Below are positions 27,567-36,096 of a DNA stretch of 43,700 nucleotides, in pieces. Origin of the DNA: Deltaproteobacteria bacterium (GTDB lineage Bacteria; Desulfobacterota; Desulfuromonadia; Desulfuromonadales; Geopsychrobacteraceae); NCBI GenBank assembly GCA_024276935.1, contig JAJRWH010000106.1, positions 1 through 43,700 on the forward strand. Direction: 5' to 3'. The stretch's first letter is position 1. Every line of letters starts with the position of its first letter. The notes under the pieces are model-generated. The model ran no database searches. It was given only the letters and a program-made list of their open reading frames with translations, and had not been told where the DNA came from. Both the position numbers and the translations under genes were made by a program.

Positions 27567-28288
27567 AACTGACCGCCTGCGCCCTGACTGATGTTGGGCT
27601 CCGCCGCAAAAACAATGAAGATTGCGTTTTTGCGGATTCGGATAATGGTCTGTTTATTGTCGCCGACGGCATGGGTGGCCACGCTGCAGGTGAAGTTGCC
27701 AGCCAGATGGCGGTTGAAACCCTGCGTGACTTCTTTCCCCCCCGCCAGTCGCCACCAGAAAATACCGCTGATTGTTTACAGCAGGCCTTTCATGAGGCCA
27801 ACGCCAGAATTCTGGCCGCAGCAAACAGCAACCCTGCTCAAAAAGGGATGGGAACAACCCTCTCAGTCCTCTACATCACCGCCGACAAAGCCCTGCTGGC
27901 TCACGTCGGCGACAGTCGTATCTATCGTCTGCGCCAAACCCGCCTTGAACAATTGAGTATCGATCACTCGCTGGTTGCCGAGCAGCTGCGTCAGGGCCTG
28001 ATCTCAACTGAAGATGCCCGCAATTCGCAGATGCGCAATATTCTTCTACAGGCAGTCGGTCTCGAAAATACCATTGATATTTTCTGTCTGCACCTGGCGC
28101 CGCAACCAGACGACCTTTTCCTGCTCTGTAGTGATGGCCTCACTGATATGCTTGATGATCATCAGATCAGCCAGCTGTTAGATCAGGAATGCCCGCTTGA
28201 CCAGCTGGCAGCCCGGTTGGTTGACGCTGCCAAAACGGCTGGTGGACGTGACAACATCGGGGTGGTTGTGGTAAAAATCGCAGACTGA
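27563..28288 (+). CDS. PP2C-family serine/threonine phosphatase
   Basis: A 241-residue soluble PPM phosphatase. Motifs in order: RRKNNEDCVF (metal Asp), VADGMGGHAAGE, GTTLSVLYI, HVGDSRIYRLR, LCSDGLTDML, and GGRDNIGVVVV (metal Asp). All the metal-binding acids of the bacterial PstP/PrpC type are present. It overlaps the kinase stop by 4 nt and precedes the FHA gene, so it likely reverses phosphorylation set by that kinase. Confidence 0.95.
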   Translation: MKLTACALTDVGLRRKNNEDCVFADSDNGLFIVADGMGGHAAGEVASQMAVETLRDFFPPRQSPPENTADCLQQAFHEANARILAAANSNPAQKGMGTTLSVLYITADKALLAHVGDSRIYRLRQTRLEQLSIDHSLVAEQLRQGLISTEDARNSQMRNILLQAVGLENTIDIFCLHLAPQPDDLFLLCSDGLTDMLDDHQISQLLDQECPLDQLAARLVDAAKTAGGRDNIGVVVVKIAD

Positions 28289-28325
28289 TAAAAGATCGAT
28301 TTACTGTACTTTCAGGAGAGTGGCA

Positions 28326-28706
28326 ATGCTGGAAATTACCCTGCAACTGGGCGACAAAATCCTCGCAACCTATGAAACCGGCAACGAAGATATCACCATC
28401 GGACGAAGTGCTGGAAATGATATCCAGATCGATAATCTGGCCGTTTCAGGCAAACACGCCCAGGTACGCAGGGTCATGAATGCCTATCTGATTGAAGACC
28501 TGGGCAGCACCAACGGAACTTTCGTCAATGAAAAAAAGATTGACCGTTACGAACTGATTGACGGCGACCGGGTAACCATTGGCAAACATTCTCTGTTGTT
28601 TACCATTCGCCCCGACAAAAATACCGCCATCGATTTCGACGCCGACAAGACGATGATCCTCGATACCCGTAAACAACGGGAACTGCTTGATAAAAACCGC
28701 GGGTAG
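28326..28706 (+). CDS. FHA domain protein
   Basis: A 126-residue protein that is mostly one forkhead-associated domain: ITIGRSAGNDIQIDN, VSGKHAQV (the Ser-x-x-His motif), and EDLGSTNGTFVN, the phosphothreonine-binding pattern. A short C-terminal tail (TAIDFDADKTMIL) has a Thr that could be a phosphorylation site. Third gene of the kinase-phosphatase-FHA set, 37 bp after the phosphatase; it probably reads the kinase output. ATG at 28326 is preferred over a GTG 6 nt earlier because AGGAG is then well placed. Confidence 0.9.
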   Translation: MLEITLQLGDKILATYETGNEDITIGRSAGNDIQIDNLAVSGKHAQVRRVMNAYLIEDLGSTNGTFVNEKKIDRYELIDGDRVTIGKHSLLFTIRPDKNTAIDFDADKTMILDTRKQRELLDKNRG

Positions 28707-28708
28707 AT

Positions 28709-29128
28709 TCAATCCTTTTGCAGAATCAGCGGATAAAGCTCATTCTCTTCACGGTCAATCCTGCTACTGAGCTCATGTAAAATTTCGCGTGTTTCACGGG
28801 CAAAATCACGCGGATGCTCGGCAATCAAGCGCGGTACTGACCAGCGCAGCATGTACTTGCGAACCCGGGCCGACAAGCCACCGATATCATCCATAAATTC
28901 ACGCGCCAGCTGCTTGACCCTGTCATCTTTCCCCTCAAGCAACAACGGATAGAGCCCACGATCTTCCATCGACAGATGAACCCGCAGGCGGCCCGCCAGA
29001 TTATTAAGCAATTCATGGACCGCTTCAGGTGTCTCTGAAATACGATCGATTTGCAGATGCAGTGACAACGCCGAAGCGATATCGAGCAGTTCGTAATGTT
29101 GTTCTTTCAACAGTTCAATTGCCGCCAT
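28709..29128 (-). CDS. Hemerythrin-like (HHE) protein
   Basis: A 139-residue four-helix protein with His in LLKEQHYELLD, HLSMEDRGLYPLL (HxxxE) and RIDREENELYPLIL at the end, matching the HHE cation-binding family, which uses a di-iron centre to bind oxygen, NO or to aid iron repair. Some classical His positions (the fourth-helix HxxxD) are less clear by eye. It converges with the FHA gene with a 2-nt gap and is followed by the end of the cobamide operon. Confidence 0.82.
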   Translation of the reverse strand: MAAIELLKEQHYELLDIASALSLHLQIDRISETPEAVHELLNNLAGRLRVHLSMEDRGLYPLLLEGKDDRVKQLAREFMDDIGGLSARVRKYMLRWSVPRLIAEHPRDFARETREILHELSSRIDREENELYPLILQKD

Positions 29129-29194
29129 AATTCCCCACTACTCAAAACACCCCCCCCTGAACATTCTAGCGCGGACTGACGGATTTTCCTGAAA

Positions 29195-30256
29195 TCAGGC
29201 GATTTTTTTTGTCAGCAGGTCAAGCAGGCGGGTATTTTCGGAGGCCGTACGGATGGCCAGGCGAACAAAAGAGGGGCCCAGACCAGAGAAACTGCTGCAA
29301 GACCGCAGCAGAATATTTTCTTTGGCAAGATCGGCAACCAGGTGCTCGGCAGATGCCAAACCATCGGGCAGACGCAGCAGAATATAATTGGCGACCGAAG
29401 GGTAAACATACAGGCCAAGCTGCTGTAATTTATAAATAAAATCTTCGCGCAACTGGGGGATCAGCTGCAAGCTCTGCTGACGGTAATCCGCATCAGCCAC
29501 ACAGGCACAGGCCGCAAGAATTGCCGGAGTCGACAGCGCCCAAGGTTCAGATAAACGGTAAAACTGGCTCACAAGCTCAGCCGATGCCAGCAGATAACCG
29601 ACCCGCAGACCGGGAATGGCATAAAACTTGGTCATTGATCGCAGCAACAGCAGATTGGGAATTTTTTCCAACTGCGGCACCAGTGACAACTGAGGACAAA
29701 AGTCGACAAAGGCCTCATCCACCACCAACCGCTTCGGAGCCAGGGTCTCGGCCAACTGGATCAACCACTGCGGATCGATACCACGACCATCGGGGTTACC
29801 CGGATTGGCCAGCCAGACCAGATCTGTTTGGGGGGGCAGCTGCCTGAGAAGTTGGCAGGGATCAAAAGAAAAATCATCCTCCGCGCGCAACAGGTATTCG
29901 TCAACCAGACAATTCTGCTGTTCAAGAGCCGGACGATATTCACCAAAACAGGGCGCAACCAACAGGGCTCGTTGCGGTTGCAAAACCCGGGGCAGCAGGT
30001 AGATCAGACTGGTCGAGCCATTGGCTGGCAACACCATATCAACCGGCAACTGATGGTAATCAGCCAGATCCTGCCGCAGTGATGCGGCATCAATCTCCGG
30101 ATAGTCTGACAAGAGAGGCAAACTTTCAGCCAAAGCCTGTTTGACCGATGCGGGCAGACCGAGGGGGTTGATGCTGGCCGAAAAATCGAGCAGCTCTTCA
30201 CGCGACTTACCTTGCTGCTGCAAAAGTTTCAACACGCCACCACCATGAGTTCTCAT
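29195..30256 (-). CDS. cobD: L-threonine-O-3-phosphate decarboxylase (CobD/CobC family)
   Basis: 353 residues, a fold-type I PLP enzyme. The N-terminus MRTHGGG and DFSASINPLGLP match this family; the PLP lysine is in SMTKFYAIPGLRVGY. In the anaerobic route it makes (R)-1-amino-2-propanol phosphate from threonine phosphate, which CbiB attaches to the corrin ring. Overlaps cbiB by 4 nt. Last gene of the minus-strand operon. Named by the Salmonella scheme (cobC in Pseudomonas denitrificans). Confidence 0.92.
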   Translation of the reverse strand: MRTHGGGVLKLLQQQGKSREELLDFSASINPLGLPASVKQALAESLPLLSDYPEIDAASLRQDLADYHQLPVDMVLPANGSTSLIYLLPRVLQPQRALLVAPCFGEYRPALEQQNCLVDEYLLRAEDDFSFDPCQLLRQLPPQTDLVWLANPGNPDGRGIDPQWLIQLAETLAPKRLVVDEAFVDFCPQLSLVPQLEKIPNLLLLRSMTKFYAIPGLRVGYLLASAELVSQFYRLSEPWALSTPAILAACACVADADYRQQSLQLIPQLREDFIYKLQQLGLYVYPSVANYILLRLPDGLASAEHLVADLAKENILLRSCSSFSGLGPSFVRLAIRTASENTRLLDLLTKKIA

Positions 30257-31194
30257 GCCAGAACCCTCAACAGAAACAGAGCTGGCAACAAACCGAGTGC
30301 CGCTGACGTGTAGAGGAGACGAATCATCCGCGGATAGTGAACCAGGGCTATTTTTTCATTGTCATCCCCGAAGGTCGGTTTCGCAACATACTCACCAAAA
30401 TAGGTTGCCCCGCCCCCCAGTTGAATGTCGAGTGCTCCGGCAGCTGCCGCCTCGGGCCAGCCCGCATTGGGGCTGGTATGCTTTGGGGCATCCCGCCACA
30501 TGATCTGCCAGGCCAGGCGACCGTTGAAACCGGTCAACCAGGCGGCCGCAACCAGCAACAAACCGGTCAACCGGGCCGGAATCCAGTTGAGCAGGTCATC
30601 CAGTCTGGCTGCAGTCTGGCCAAACTTGAGATAACGCTCGTTTTTGTAGCCGACCATCGAATCAAGGGTGTTGACCGCCTTGTAGAGCAAGGCAGCAACC
30701 GGCCCTCCGAGACAGAGATAGAAGAGCGGCGCAATCACGCCATCCGAAGCATTTTCGGCAACCGTCTCGATTGTGGCACGCAGAATACCGGTCTCATCAA
30801 GTTGCGCTGTCTCACGGCCCACAATCATCGCCAGGGCCTGACGAGCCCCATCGATATCCTCTTCGGCAAGCGCTTCAATCACCGCTTTTGATTCCAGGTG
30901 CAGACCACGCAATGCCAGACAACTGGCCGCCAGCCACAAGGCCAGTAAAACCTGTAACCAACTGGCAATGCGACCACTCAGATCGAGCGCAGCAAGACTG
31001 CAGAATCCGGTTACTGCCAGGACCAGCAACACCAGCAATAAACCGGACAGGGTTTCATCCCTGAACCGTTCACGCAATATTTCCTCGAGACGAACAACCA
31101 AACGACCGATCCAGACCACCGGGTGTGGCCAGTTCCGCGGATCGGCAAAAAGCAGATCGAAAACAACCGCAGCAACCAGCAATTCGGGGCTCAT
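30253..31194 (-). CDS. cbiB: Adenosylcobinamide-phosphate synthase (CbiB)
   Basis: A 313-residue membrane protein with several helices. CbiB signatures: DLLFADPRNWPHPVVWIGR at the N-terminus, ENASDGVIAPLFYLCLGGP in the middle and the GAPKHTSPNAGWPEAAAAGALDIQLGG-like block (key parts HTSPNAGWPEAA). It joins the aminopropanol phosphate to cobyric acid. Overlaps the cobJ-cbiP stop and the cobD start by 4 nt each, so the three are translationally coupled. Named cobD in the P. denitrificans scheme. Confidence 0.95.
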   Translation of the reverse strand: MSPELLVAAVVFDLLFADPRNWPHPVVWIGRLVVRLEEILRERFRDETLSGLLLVLLVLAVTGFCSLAALDLSGRIASWLQVLLALWLAASCLALRGLHLESKAVIEALAEEDIDGARQALAMIVGRETAQLDETGILRATIETVAENASDGVIAPLFYLCLGGPVAALLYKAVNTLDSMVGYKNERYLKFGQTAARLDDLLNWIPARLTGLLLVAAAWLTGFNGRLAWQIMWRDAPKHTSPNAGWPEAAAAGALDIQLGGGATYFGEYVAKPTFGDDNEKIALVHYPRMIRLLYTSAALGLLPALFLLRVLA

Positions 31195-33518
31195 GATTGT
31201 GACCCCGGCGCAGCAAACCAGGAGAGGATCTGGTCAAGATCCAGGTGTGCTTCAAGATGATCGGCAAGTTTATCGATCTCGTGATCCAGATTGTATGTGA
31301 CCGAGCTCCGCCCGGCAGCATTGTGACGCAACGGAGCAAGAACCGCTGCCCGCAACGGATCGTTGTCAAAAATTCCGTGCAGATAACTGCCCCAGACACG
31401 CCCGTCAGCCGAAACCGCCCCGTCATCAAGGGCAAGGGTTTCTCCCGAACGATTCAGAATTTGCAACAGAGGACGGCAGGTCAAACCATACTCGGTGGTT
31501 CCGGCATGTATTTCGTATCCTGACACCTCATCGAGACCGCCAAAACCTGCCGCAACTGCTGCCGGATGAAAGCGGGCCAGAACCTGATGGGTCTGTTTGA
31601 CCGCACAGAGTCTGGTTTCGATATCGAGCAGACCAAGGCCCTCGCCGACACAACAGGTCGACTCTACCTGATCCGGGTCGAGAATTCTGTGGCCAAGTAA
31701 TTGAAGCCCCCCACAAATACCGATCAGACGCCCGCCTGTTTTCTCGTATTGGCGAATCGCCTCAAACAGACCCGTCTGTCTGAGAAATTCAAGATCAGCC
31801 AGGGTACTCTTGGTGCCAGGAATAATCAGCAGGTCAAGACCTGCAATCTGAGCAGGATGCTCGATATAGCAGAGTTCGACATCCGCTTCACGTTCGAACG
31901 CATCAAAATCGGTATGGTTTGAAATTCTTTGCAGCCGCACGACACCGATCTTCACCGCGCCATTGCCAACGGGCTGCGCGGCAAGACCGAGAGAATCTTC
32001 AGCAGGCAGATCAAGTTTGAGATACGGCACGACACCAAGAACCGGCAATCCGGTTCGATCTTCGATTTCTGCAATCCCACTGTCGAGCAGACTGACATCA
32101 CCACGAAAACGGTTGATAATGATCCCCCGTAGTGATGATCGCTCTTCTGGCGTCAACAGCTCAACAGTACCGAGAATGCTGGCAAAAACCCCACCACGTT
32201 CAATATCAGCCACCAGAATTCCTGCTGCAGTGGCCATTTGTGCTGCTTTCAGATTGGTAATATCCTGCTGTCTGAGGTTGATTTCAGCAACACTGCCAGC
32301 ACCTTCCAGAACCACCAATTCAACCTGCGAAGCAAGTCGACGATAGGACTCCTCAACCTTGGTGAAAGCCTGATCCTTATACTGGTGATACTCTCGCACC
32401 CCCATGTTGCCAACCGGACGCCCCTGTACAATCACCTGAGAACCGGTTTCACTGTTTGGCTTGAGCAGAATCGGATTCATATCGACGTGCGGTTCCAGGC
32501 CGCAGGCCATCGCCTGCAACGCCTGAGCACGGCCAATCTCTCCGCCGCCGGGCGTTACCGCCGAATTGTTCGACATATTCTGTGCCTTGAAGGGCGCCAC
32601 CAGATAGCCGCGACGTTTGAACAACCGGCAAAGCCCCGCATTGATCACACTCTTGCCGACATCAGAACCTGTCCCGCCGATAAAAAGTGCGTTGCATTTT
32701 TTACTGGTGAGGGGTGAGGGGTGAGGGATGAGAGATTTAGGATTTTCCACCTCACTCTTCACGCTCAACGCCTCACGCTTCTTCTCATACCCCCTGGGCG
32801 TGACCATCCGGCCCTGATCATCGATCTGCGTGCTGCTGTTACCGATAATAACCAGCGAGAACATGTCAATCTCGGTATCGAGCATCTTCTCCAGACTGGT
32901 GACATTCATCGTTTCCCCCGCCCGGCAGGCATTGCGCACAATACCAACCGGGGTCGCAGGACTGCGATGACGAAGCAGAATATCGCGTGCCTCACCAATC
33001 TGGGTTGTTCGCCCACGGCTTTTGGGATTGTAGAGCGCGACGACAAAATCGGCCCGGCCCGCAGCATCGAGACGGCAGCGAATCAGCGCCCAGTCGGTCA
33101 ACAGATCCGAAAGCGAGATCACTGCAAAATCGTGCATCAGGGGCGCACCAAGTCGTGCTGCTGCCCCCTGTACCGCAGAGATCCCCGGCACAATCTCGAT
33201 GCTGACATCAGCCGGACCTTCTAACTGCTGAAGTTCATAGACCAACCCGGCCATACCATAAACCCCGGCATCCCCACTACAGACCAGGGAAACAACAGCC
33301 CCTTCACCAGCGCGACGCAAGGCCTCACGACACCGCTCGGTCTCCTGACGCATCCCGGTCGAGAAGGTCTCCTTATCGCCGATCAACTCACCAATCAGAT
33401 CAAGATAAACCTGATAACCACTGACAATGGTTGAAGCTTCAATGGCGGTCCGAGCCGCCGGAGTCATATGTTGTCTGCCGCCCGGCCCGAGGCCAATGAC
33501 GTAAAGTTTTTTTTGCAT
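31191..33518 (-). CDS. cbiHP: CobJ/CbiH methyltransferase fused to CbiP/CobQ cobyric acid synthase
   Basis: 775 residues. Residues 1-243: precorrin/cobalt-factor C17-methyltransferase (MQKKLYVIGLGPGGRQHMT, VCSGDAGVYGMAG, VPGISAVQGAAARLGAP, YNPKSRGR). Residues about 275-775: cobyric acid synthase, amidating four side chains: P-loop GGTGSDVGKS at 281-290, VAPFKAQNMSNNS, the acidic D of VDMNPILLKP, and the glutaminase Cys in ICGGLQLLG. The two are joined by an odd linker, about residues 244-274 (32697-32789), whose DNA is a tandem heptanucleotide repeat of the kind normally found between genes. The reading frame is open throughout. Starts 27 nt after the cbiG stop. Confidence 0.93.
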   Translation of the reverse strand: MQKKLYVIGLGPGGRQHMTPAARTAIEASTIVSGYQVYLDLIGELIGDKETFSTGMRQETERCREALRRAGEGAVVSLVCSGDAGVYGMAGLVYELQQLEGPADVSIEIVPGISAVQGAAARLGAPLMHDFAVISLSDLLTDWALIRCRLDAAGRADFVVALYNPKSRGRTTQIGEARDILLRHRSPATPVGIVRNACRAGETMNVTSLEKMLDTEIDMFSLVIIGNSSTQIDDQGRMVTPRGYEKKREALSVKSEVENPKSLIPHPSPLTSKKCNALFIGGTGSDVGKSVINAGLCRLFKRRGYLVAPFKAQNMSNNSAVTPGGGEIGRAQALQAMACGLEPHVDMNPILLKPNSETGSQVIVQGRPVGNMGVREYHQYKDQAFTKVEESYRRLASQVELVVLEGAGSVAEINLRQQDITNLKAAQMATAAGILVADIERGGVFASILGTVELLTPEERSSLRGIIINRFRGDVSLLDSGIAEIEDRTGLPVLGVVPYLKLDLPAEDSLGLAAQPVGNGAVKIGVVRLQRISNHTDFDAFEREADVELCYIEHPAQIAGLDLLIIPGTKSTLADLEFLRQTGLFEAIRQYEKTGGRLIGICGGLQLLGHRILDPDQVESTCCVGEGLGLLDIETRLCAVKQTHQVLARFHPAAVAAGFGGLDEVSGYEIHAGTTEYGLTCRPLLQILNRSGETLALDDGAVSADGRVWGSYLHGIFDNDPLRAAVLAPLRHNAAGRSSVTYNLDHEIDKLADHLEAHLDLDQILSWFAAPGSQS
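32706..32783. repeat. Heptanucleotide tandem repeats coding the CobJ-CbiP linker
   Basis: Units GGTGAGG, GGTGAGG, GGTGAGG, GATGAGA at 32706-32733 (plus strand), and, on the coding strand, a further degenerate series GCGTGAG-GCGTTGA-GCGTGAA-GAGTGAG (about 32745-32780). Unit length 7 is not a multiple of 3, so gain or loss of one unit would break the fusion frame. Confidence 0.7.
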
Positions 33519-33545
33519 CAGATACCAGTTCTGTTGAGCGTTTAA

Positions 33546-34605
33546 TCACGAAAGATTGATAATTTCTGCCACCGCCACCGTCACATTGCCATTCTTTTTC
33601 TTCTTCACCAGCAGTCGGCCACAATCAGCGGCGAGCAGGGCTGCTGGTTCACAAACCCCCTTGGCTCCAACAGCCTGCTGGACATAGTCAGAAGCCGGAG
33701 TTGGTGCAATCACGCTATTGAGCTGAGTTGCGCTGAAAAAATGTAGCGGCAACTTATGCCGAGCGGCAAACTGAAGCAATCCCTCTTCATCCTGCTTGGC
33801 ATCAATACTGGCCAGAGCGGCAATACTGGCAAAGGCGAGAAAAGCATTTTGCAGGGTTTGCCGCACCACCTCTTCAATTTCATCCCCTGTCGTGTTGCGA
33901 TTACAGCCGATCCCGACGACCAGATTGCGTGGTCGCAAGGCCAGCAGGTTTGGTTGTTCATCGAGTTGCCGCAGATACCGATTGCTGACAAAGACCAGAC
34001 CGGCAGCATCCTGCTGCATGGCCGTCGCAAAACTGCGTGCCTGGGTCACAAAAGGAATATCCCGATAGGCTGCCGCTACGCGACCTTCGGCATCAGCCAG
34101 AACAATCGGTTTTTTTTTCCAACAGCAATCCGTTCAGCAGCTTGATTCGCGCCAACGGTTCAATCGCCATATTGCACTTGCGGGCCACCTCATCAAAGGC
34201 AGGGAGCTGGTTGACGTCAGTTGCAGTTGTAATAACCGCCTGACCACCCAGAATGGCTGCGACCTCGCGGGCCAACTCATTGGCTCCGCCCAGATGCCCG
34301 GAAAGCAGACTGATCGCATATTGGCCGGCTTCGTCACAGACCACGACTGCGGCATCCTGATCTTTGCTCCTGATATGTGATGCCAGCAGGCGAATCACGA
34401 TACCTGTCGCCATAATACAGATCAGTCCATCCACACGATTGAATAACCGCGGCAGAATTTCAGCCAGTTTTTCCGAATAATACTTGGCCCGGTCGGATTG
34501 ACGAAATTTCTCAGGTAACCAGAGCTCAGCCTCTTCAGCCTGGCTGTGAAGTTTTCTGGCGAGCTGTGCGCCGCCACTGGTGATGGCGATGATTGCTAGG
34601 GTCAT
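33546..34605 (-). pseudogene. cbiG: CbiG (cobalt-precorrin 5A hydrolase), frameshifted at a run of nine A
   Basis: CbiG opens the delta-lactone ring and releases acetaldehyde in the anaerobic route. N-terminal part (34605-34093): MTLAIIAITSGGAQLARKL, MATGIVIRLLASHI.SKD, and GHLGGANELAREVA. The frame then ends at a stop soon after LLEKKTDCSG. With one base removed in the coding-strand run of nine A (34110-34118) the protein continues as KPIVLADAEGRVAAAYRDIPFVTQARS and joins the C-terminal domain (VVGIGCNRNTTGDEI, LASIDAKQDEEGLL, GVCEPAALLAA). Restored length is about 352 residues, as expected. A sequencing error, real mutation, or transcriptional slippage on the A run are all possible; the last would keep the gene active. 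Start ATG at 34605; the longer frame upstream is repeat sequence. Confidence 0.88.
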
Positions 34606-34629
34606 GGCGTAGAGAGACTCAATTTGAAG

Positions 34630-35154
34630 ACAAAAACCGTCGGGTTGCGCCCCGACAGGCGCCTTACTTTTTGACCAAGCCTTCAAAAAGTAAGCAAAAA
34701 ATGGCTTTTCTATTTCTGTCGCATGGGTTCGGTAACAACGGCTACCTGTATCCAAAACAAAAGTAAATCAGCTTCGACTCAGCAACAGGCTGAAAGGCCC
34801 CGGCTCGCAAGCTCACACGGGCGGAATTGAACCGGTGATCCAGCTATTGTTTTAGTCACAATGGAATCAACCGTCTGTTGCAGTGCCTTAACCGGCAGAT
34901 CCCGGGATTATTTTCCATTATTCCTGCGAAAGTTACCGTTCAGCCCGTTCGAGCGGCTTTTCGCTCGTCGGGGCCCTTCTGCCTTCTGGCCCATCAACAC
35001 TCAGAAGATCGTTGTATTATCCGACACCCCCAGCTGCAACGCAGCTCCGAAATCAGGTGACAGAAATAGAAGGTCGTTTCTTTTGCTTCGTTTTCTTTGC
35101 GGCCTTACAAAGAAAATGAAGGCGGCCGTCGGGCCGAAACCCGACGGTTTTGAT
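34630..35154. repeat. ~525-bp structured non-coding repeat element, copy 2, inside the cobamide operon
   Basis: Matches copy 1 along its length. Ends read AAAACCGTCGGGTT (left, 34633-34646) and its exact complement on the right (35138-35151). Same hairpins: CTTACTTTTTGA (34663-34674) with TCAAAAAGTAAG (34683-34694), and CTTCGTTTTCTTTG (35086-35099) with CAAAGAAAATGAAG (35108-35121). It fills the gap between cbiF and cbiG: its right end is one base from the cbiF stop codon, and its left end is 25 bp before the cbiG start. Confidence 0.85.
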
Positions 35155-35155
35155 C

Positions 35156-35950
35156 CTAGAGCTTGTCCCGATACCCATGTGCAAAATCAGCATCATAAAG
35201 TTTCGACTTCTCCGGCACCCCCTGCGTTCGCGCCTTTAACACCTCTCCCACCAAAACCAGCGCCTGACGCGAAATCCCGGCCTGTTCGACCTTTGCCGCA
35301 ATATCAGTCAAACTTCCCTCAACGATCTTTTCATCCGGCCAGCTGGCACGGTAAACCACCGCGACTGGTGTCTGCGGAGTAAAAATCCCCCCGACAAGCA
35401 ACTCACTGACCAGCTTGTCCATCATTCCGACTGACAGATAGAGACAAAGGCTTCCCCCGATCCGGGCAATATTGCGTAAGTCCTCTGTCGCAGGAACCGG
35501 GGTTCGCCCTGCCATCCGGGTCAGAACCAGGGTCTGGGAAACCCCGGGCAGGGTCAGCTCCTGCTTAAGACTGGCTGCGGCAGCAAAGGTGGCAGTCACA
35601 CCGGGGATCACCCGATAGTTGACTCCGGCGGCATCAAGAGCTTCCATCTGCTCCTGAATCGCACCGTAAAGCGCCGGGTCACCGGTATGCAGGCGGACCA
35701 CCCTTTTACCGGCCTGAGCCGCCGGAATCATCAGTTCGAGAACCTGGCCAAGGTTTAAAGGAGCACTATCGTGGATGACACAATCATCCCGACATTCGTC
35801 GAGCAACGCCGGGTTAACCAGCGAACCGGCGTAAACCACCAGTTCAGCCTGTTGCAAAGCCTTCAAACCCTTGAGGGTAATCAGTTCAGGATCACCAGGC
35901 CCGGCACCGACAAACAACACCTCTCCCGGAATAGTTGTTTTTTCAATCAT
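35156..35950 (-). CDS. cbiF: Cobalt-precorrin-4 C11-methyltransferase (CbiF/CobM)
   Basis: About 264 residues, SAM-dependent tetrapyrrole methylase: VLFVGAGPGDPELITLKG at the N-terminus, HTGDPALYGAIQEQM, and VIPGVTATFAAAASLKQELTLPG with RMAGRTPVP, which is diagnostic for CbiF/CobM. Methylates C-11 in ring contraction. Start uncertain: ATGs at 35950, 35968 and 35983 are in frame; 35950 gives the usual N-terminus, none has a strong ribosome site. Its stop codon touches the end of repeat copy 2. A structured gap precedes it. Confidence 0.93.
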   Translation of the reverse strand: MIEKTTIPGEVLFVGAGPGDPELITLKGLKALQQAELVVYAGSLVNPALLDECRDDCVIHDSAPLNLGQVLELMIPAAQAGKRVVRLHTGDPALYGAIQEQMEALDAAGVNYRVIPGVTATFAAAASLKQELTLPGVSQTLVLTRMAGRTPVPATEDLRNIARIGGSLCLYLSVGMMDKLVSELLVGGIFTPQTPVAVVYRASWPDEKIVEGSLTDIAAKVEQAGISRQALVLVGEVLKARTQGVPEKSKLYDADFAHGYRDKL

Positions 35951-35989
35951 CCGCAATTCCAACGCCATCCGATGGCTAAGCAAAAATTT

Positions 35990-36078
35990 CGTTCAGCAAG
36001 GCATCGTCACCGATGCAAGGGCGCAGGCATACGCCAGTATGTCAAGGTCTTGATCTGTGGCGGAAACACCGCTGAACG
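35990..36078 (-). other. Structured intercistronic segment upstream of cbiF
   Basis: Outer stem CGTTCAGC (35990-35997) with GCTGAACG (36071-36078) encloses hairpins GCATCG-TCAC-CGATGC (36001-36016) and GCATAC-GCCA-GTATGT (36027-36042). This could form a branched RNA between cbiET and cbiF. It does not match the B12 riboswitch core that I know. Confidence 0.45.
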
Positions 36079-36096
36079 GCATTTTTTGCAACGCCA

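Noticed and set aside
32706..32733. CRISPR-like array
   Set aside because: Units are 7 bp, directly adjoining and without spacers; it is a simple tandem repeat inside a coding frame.
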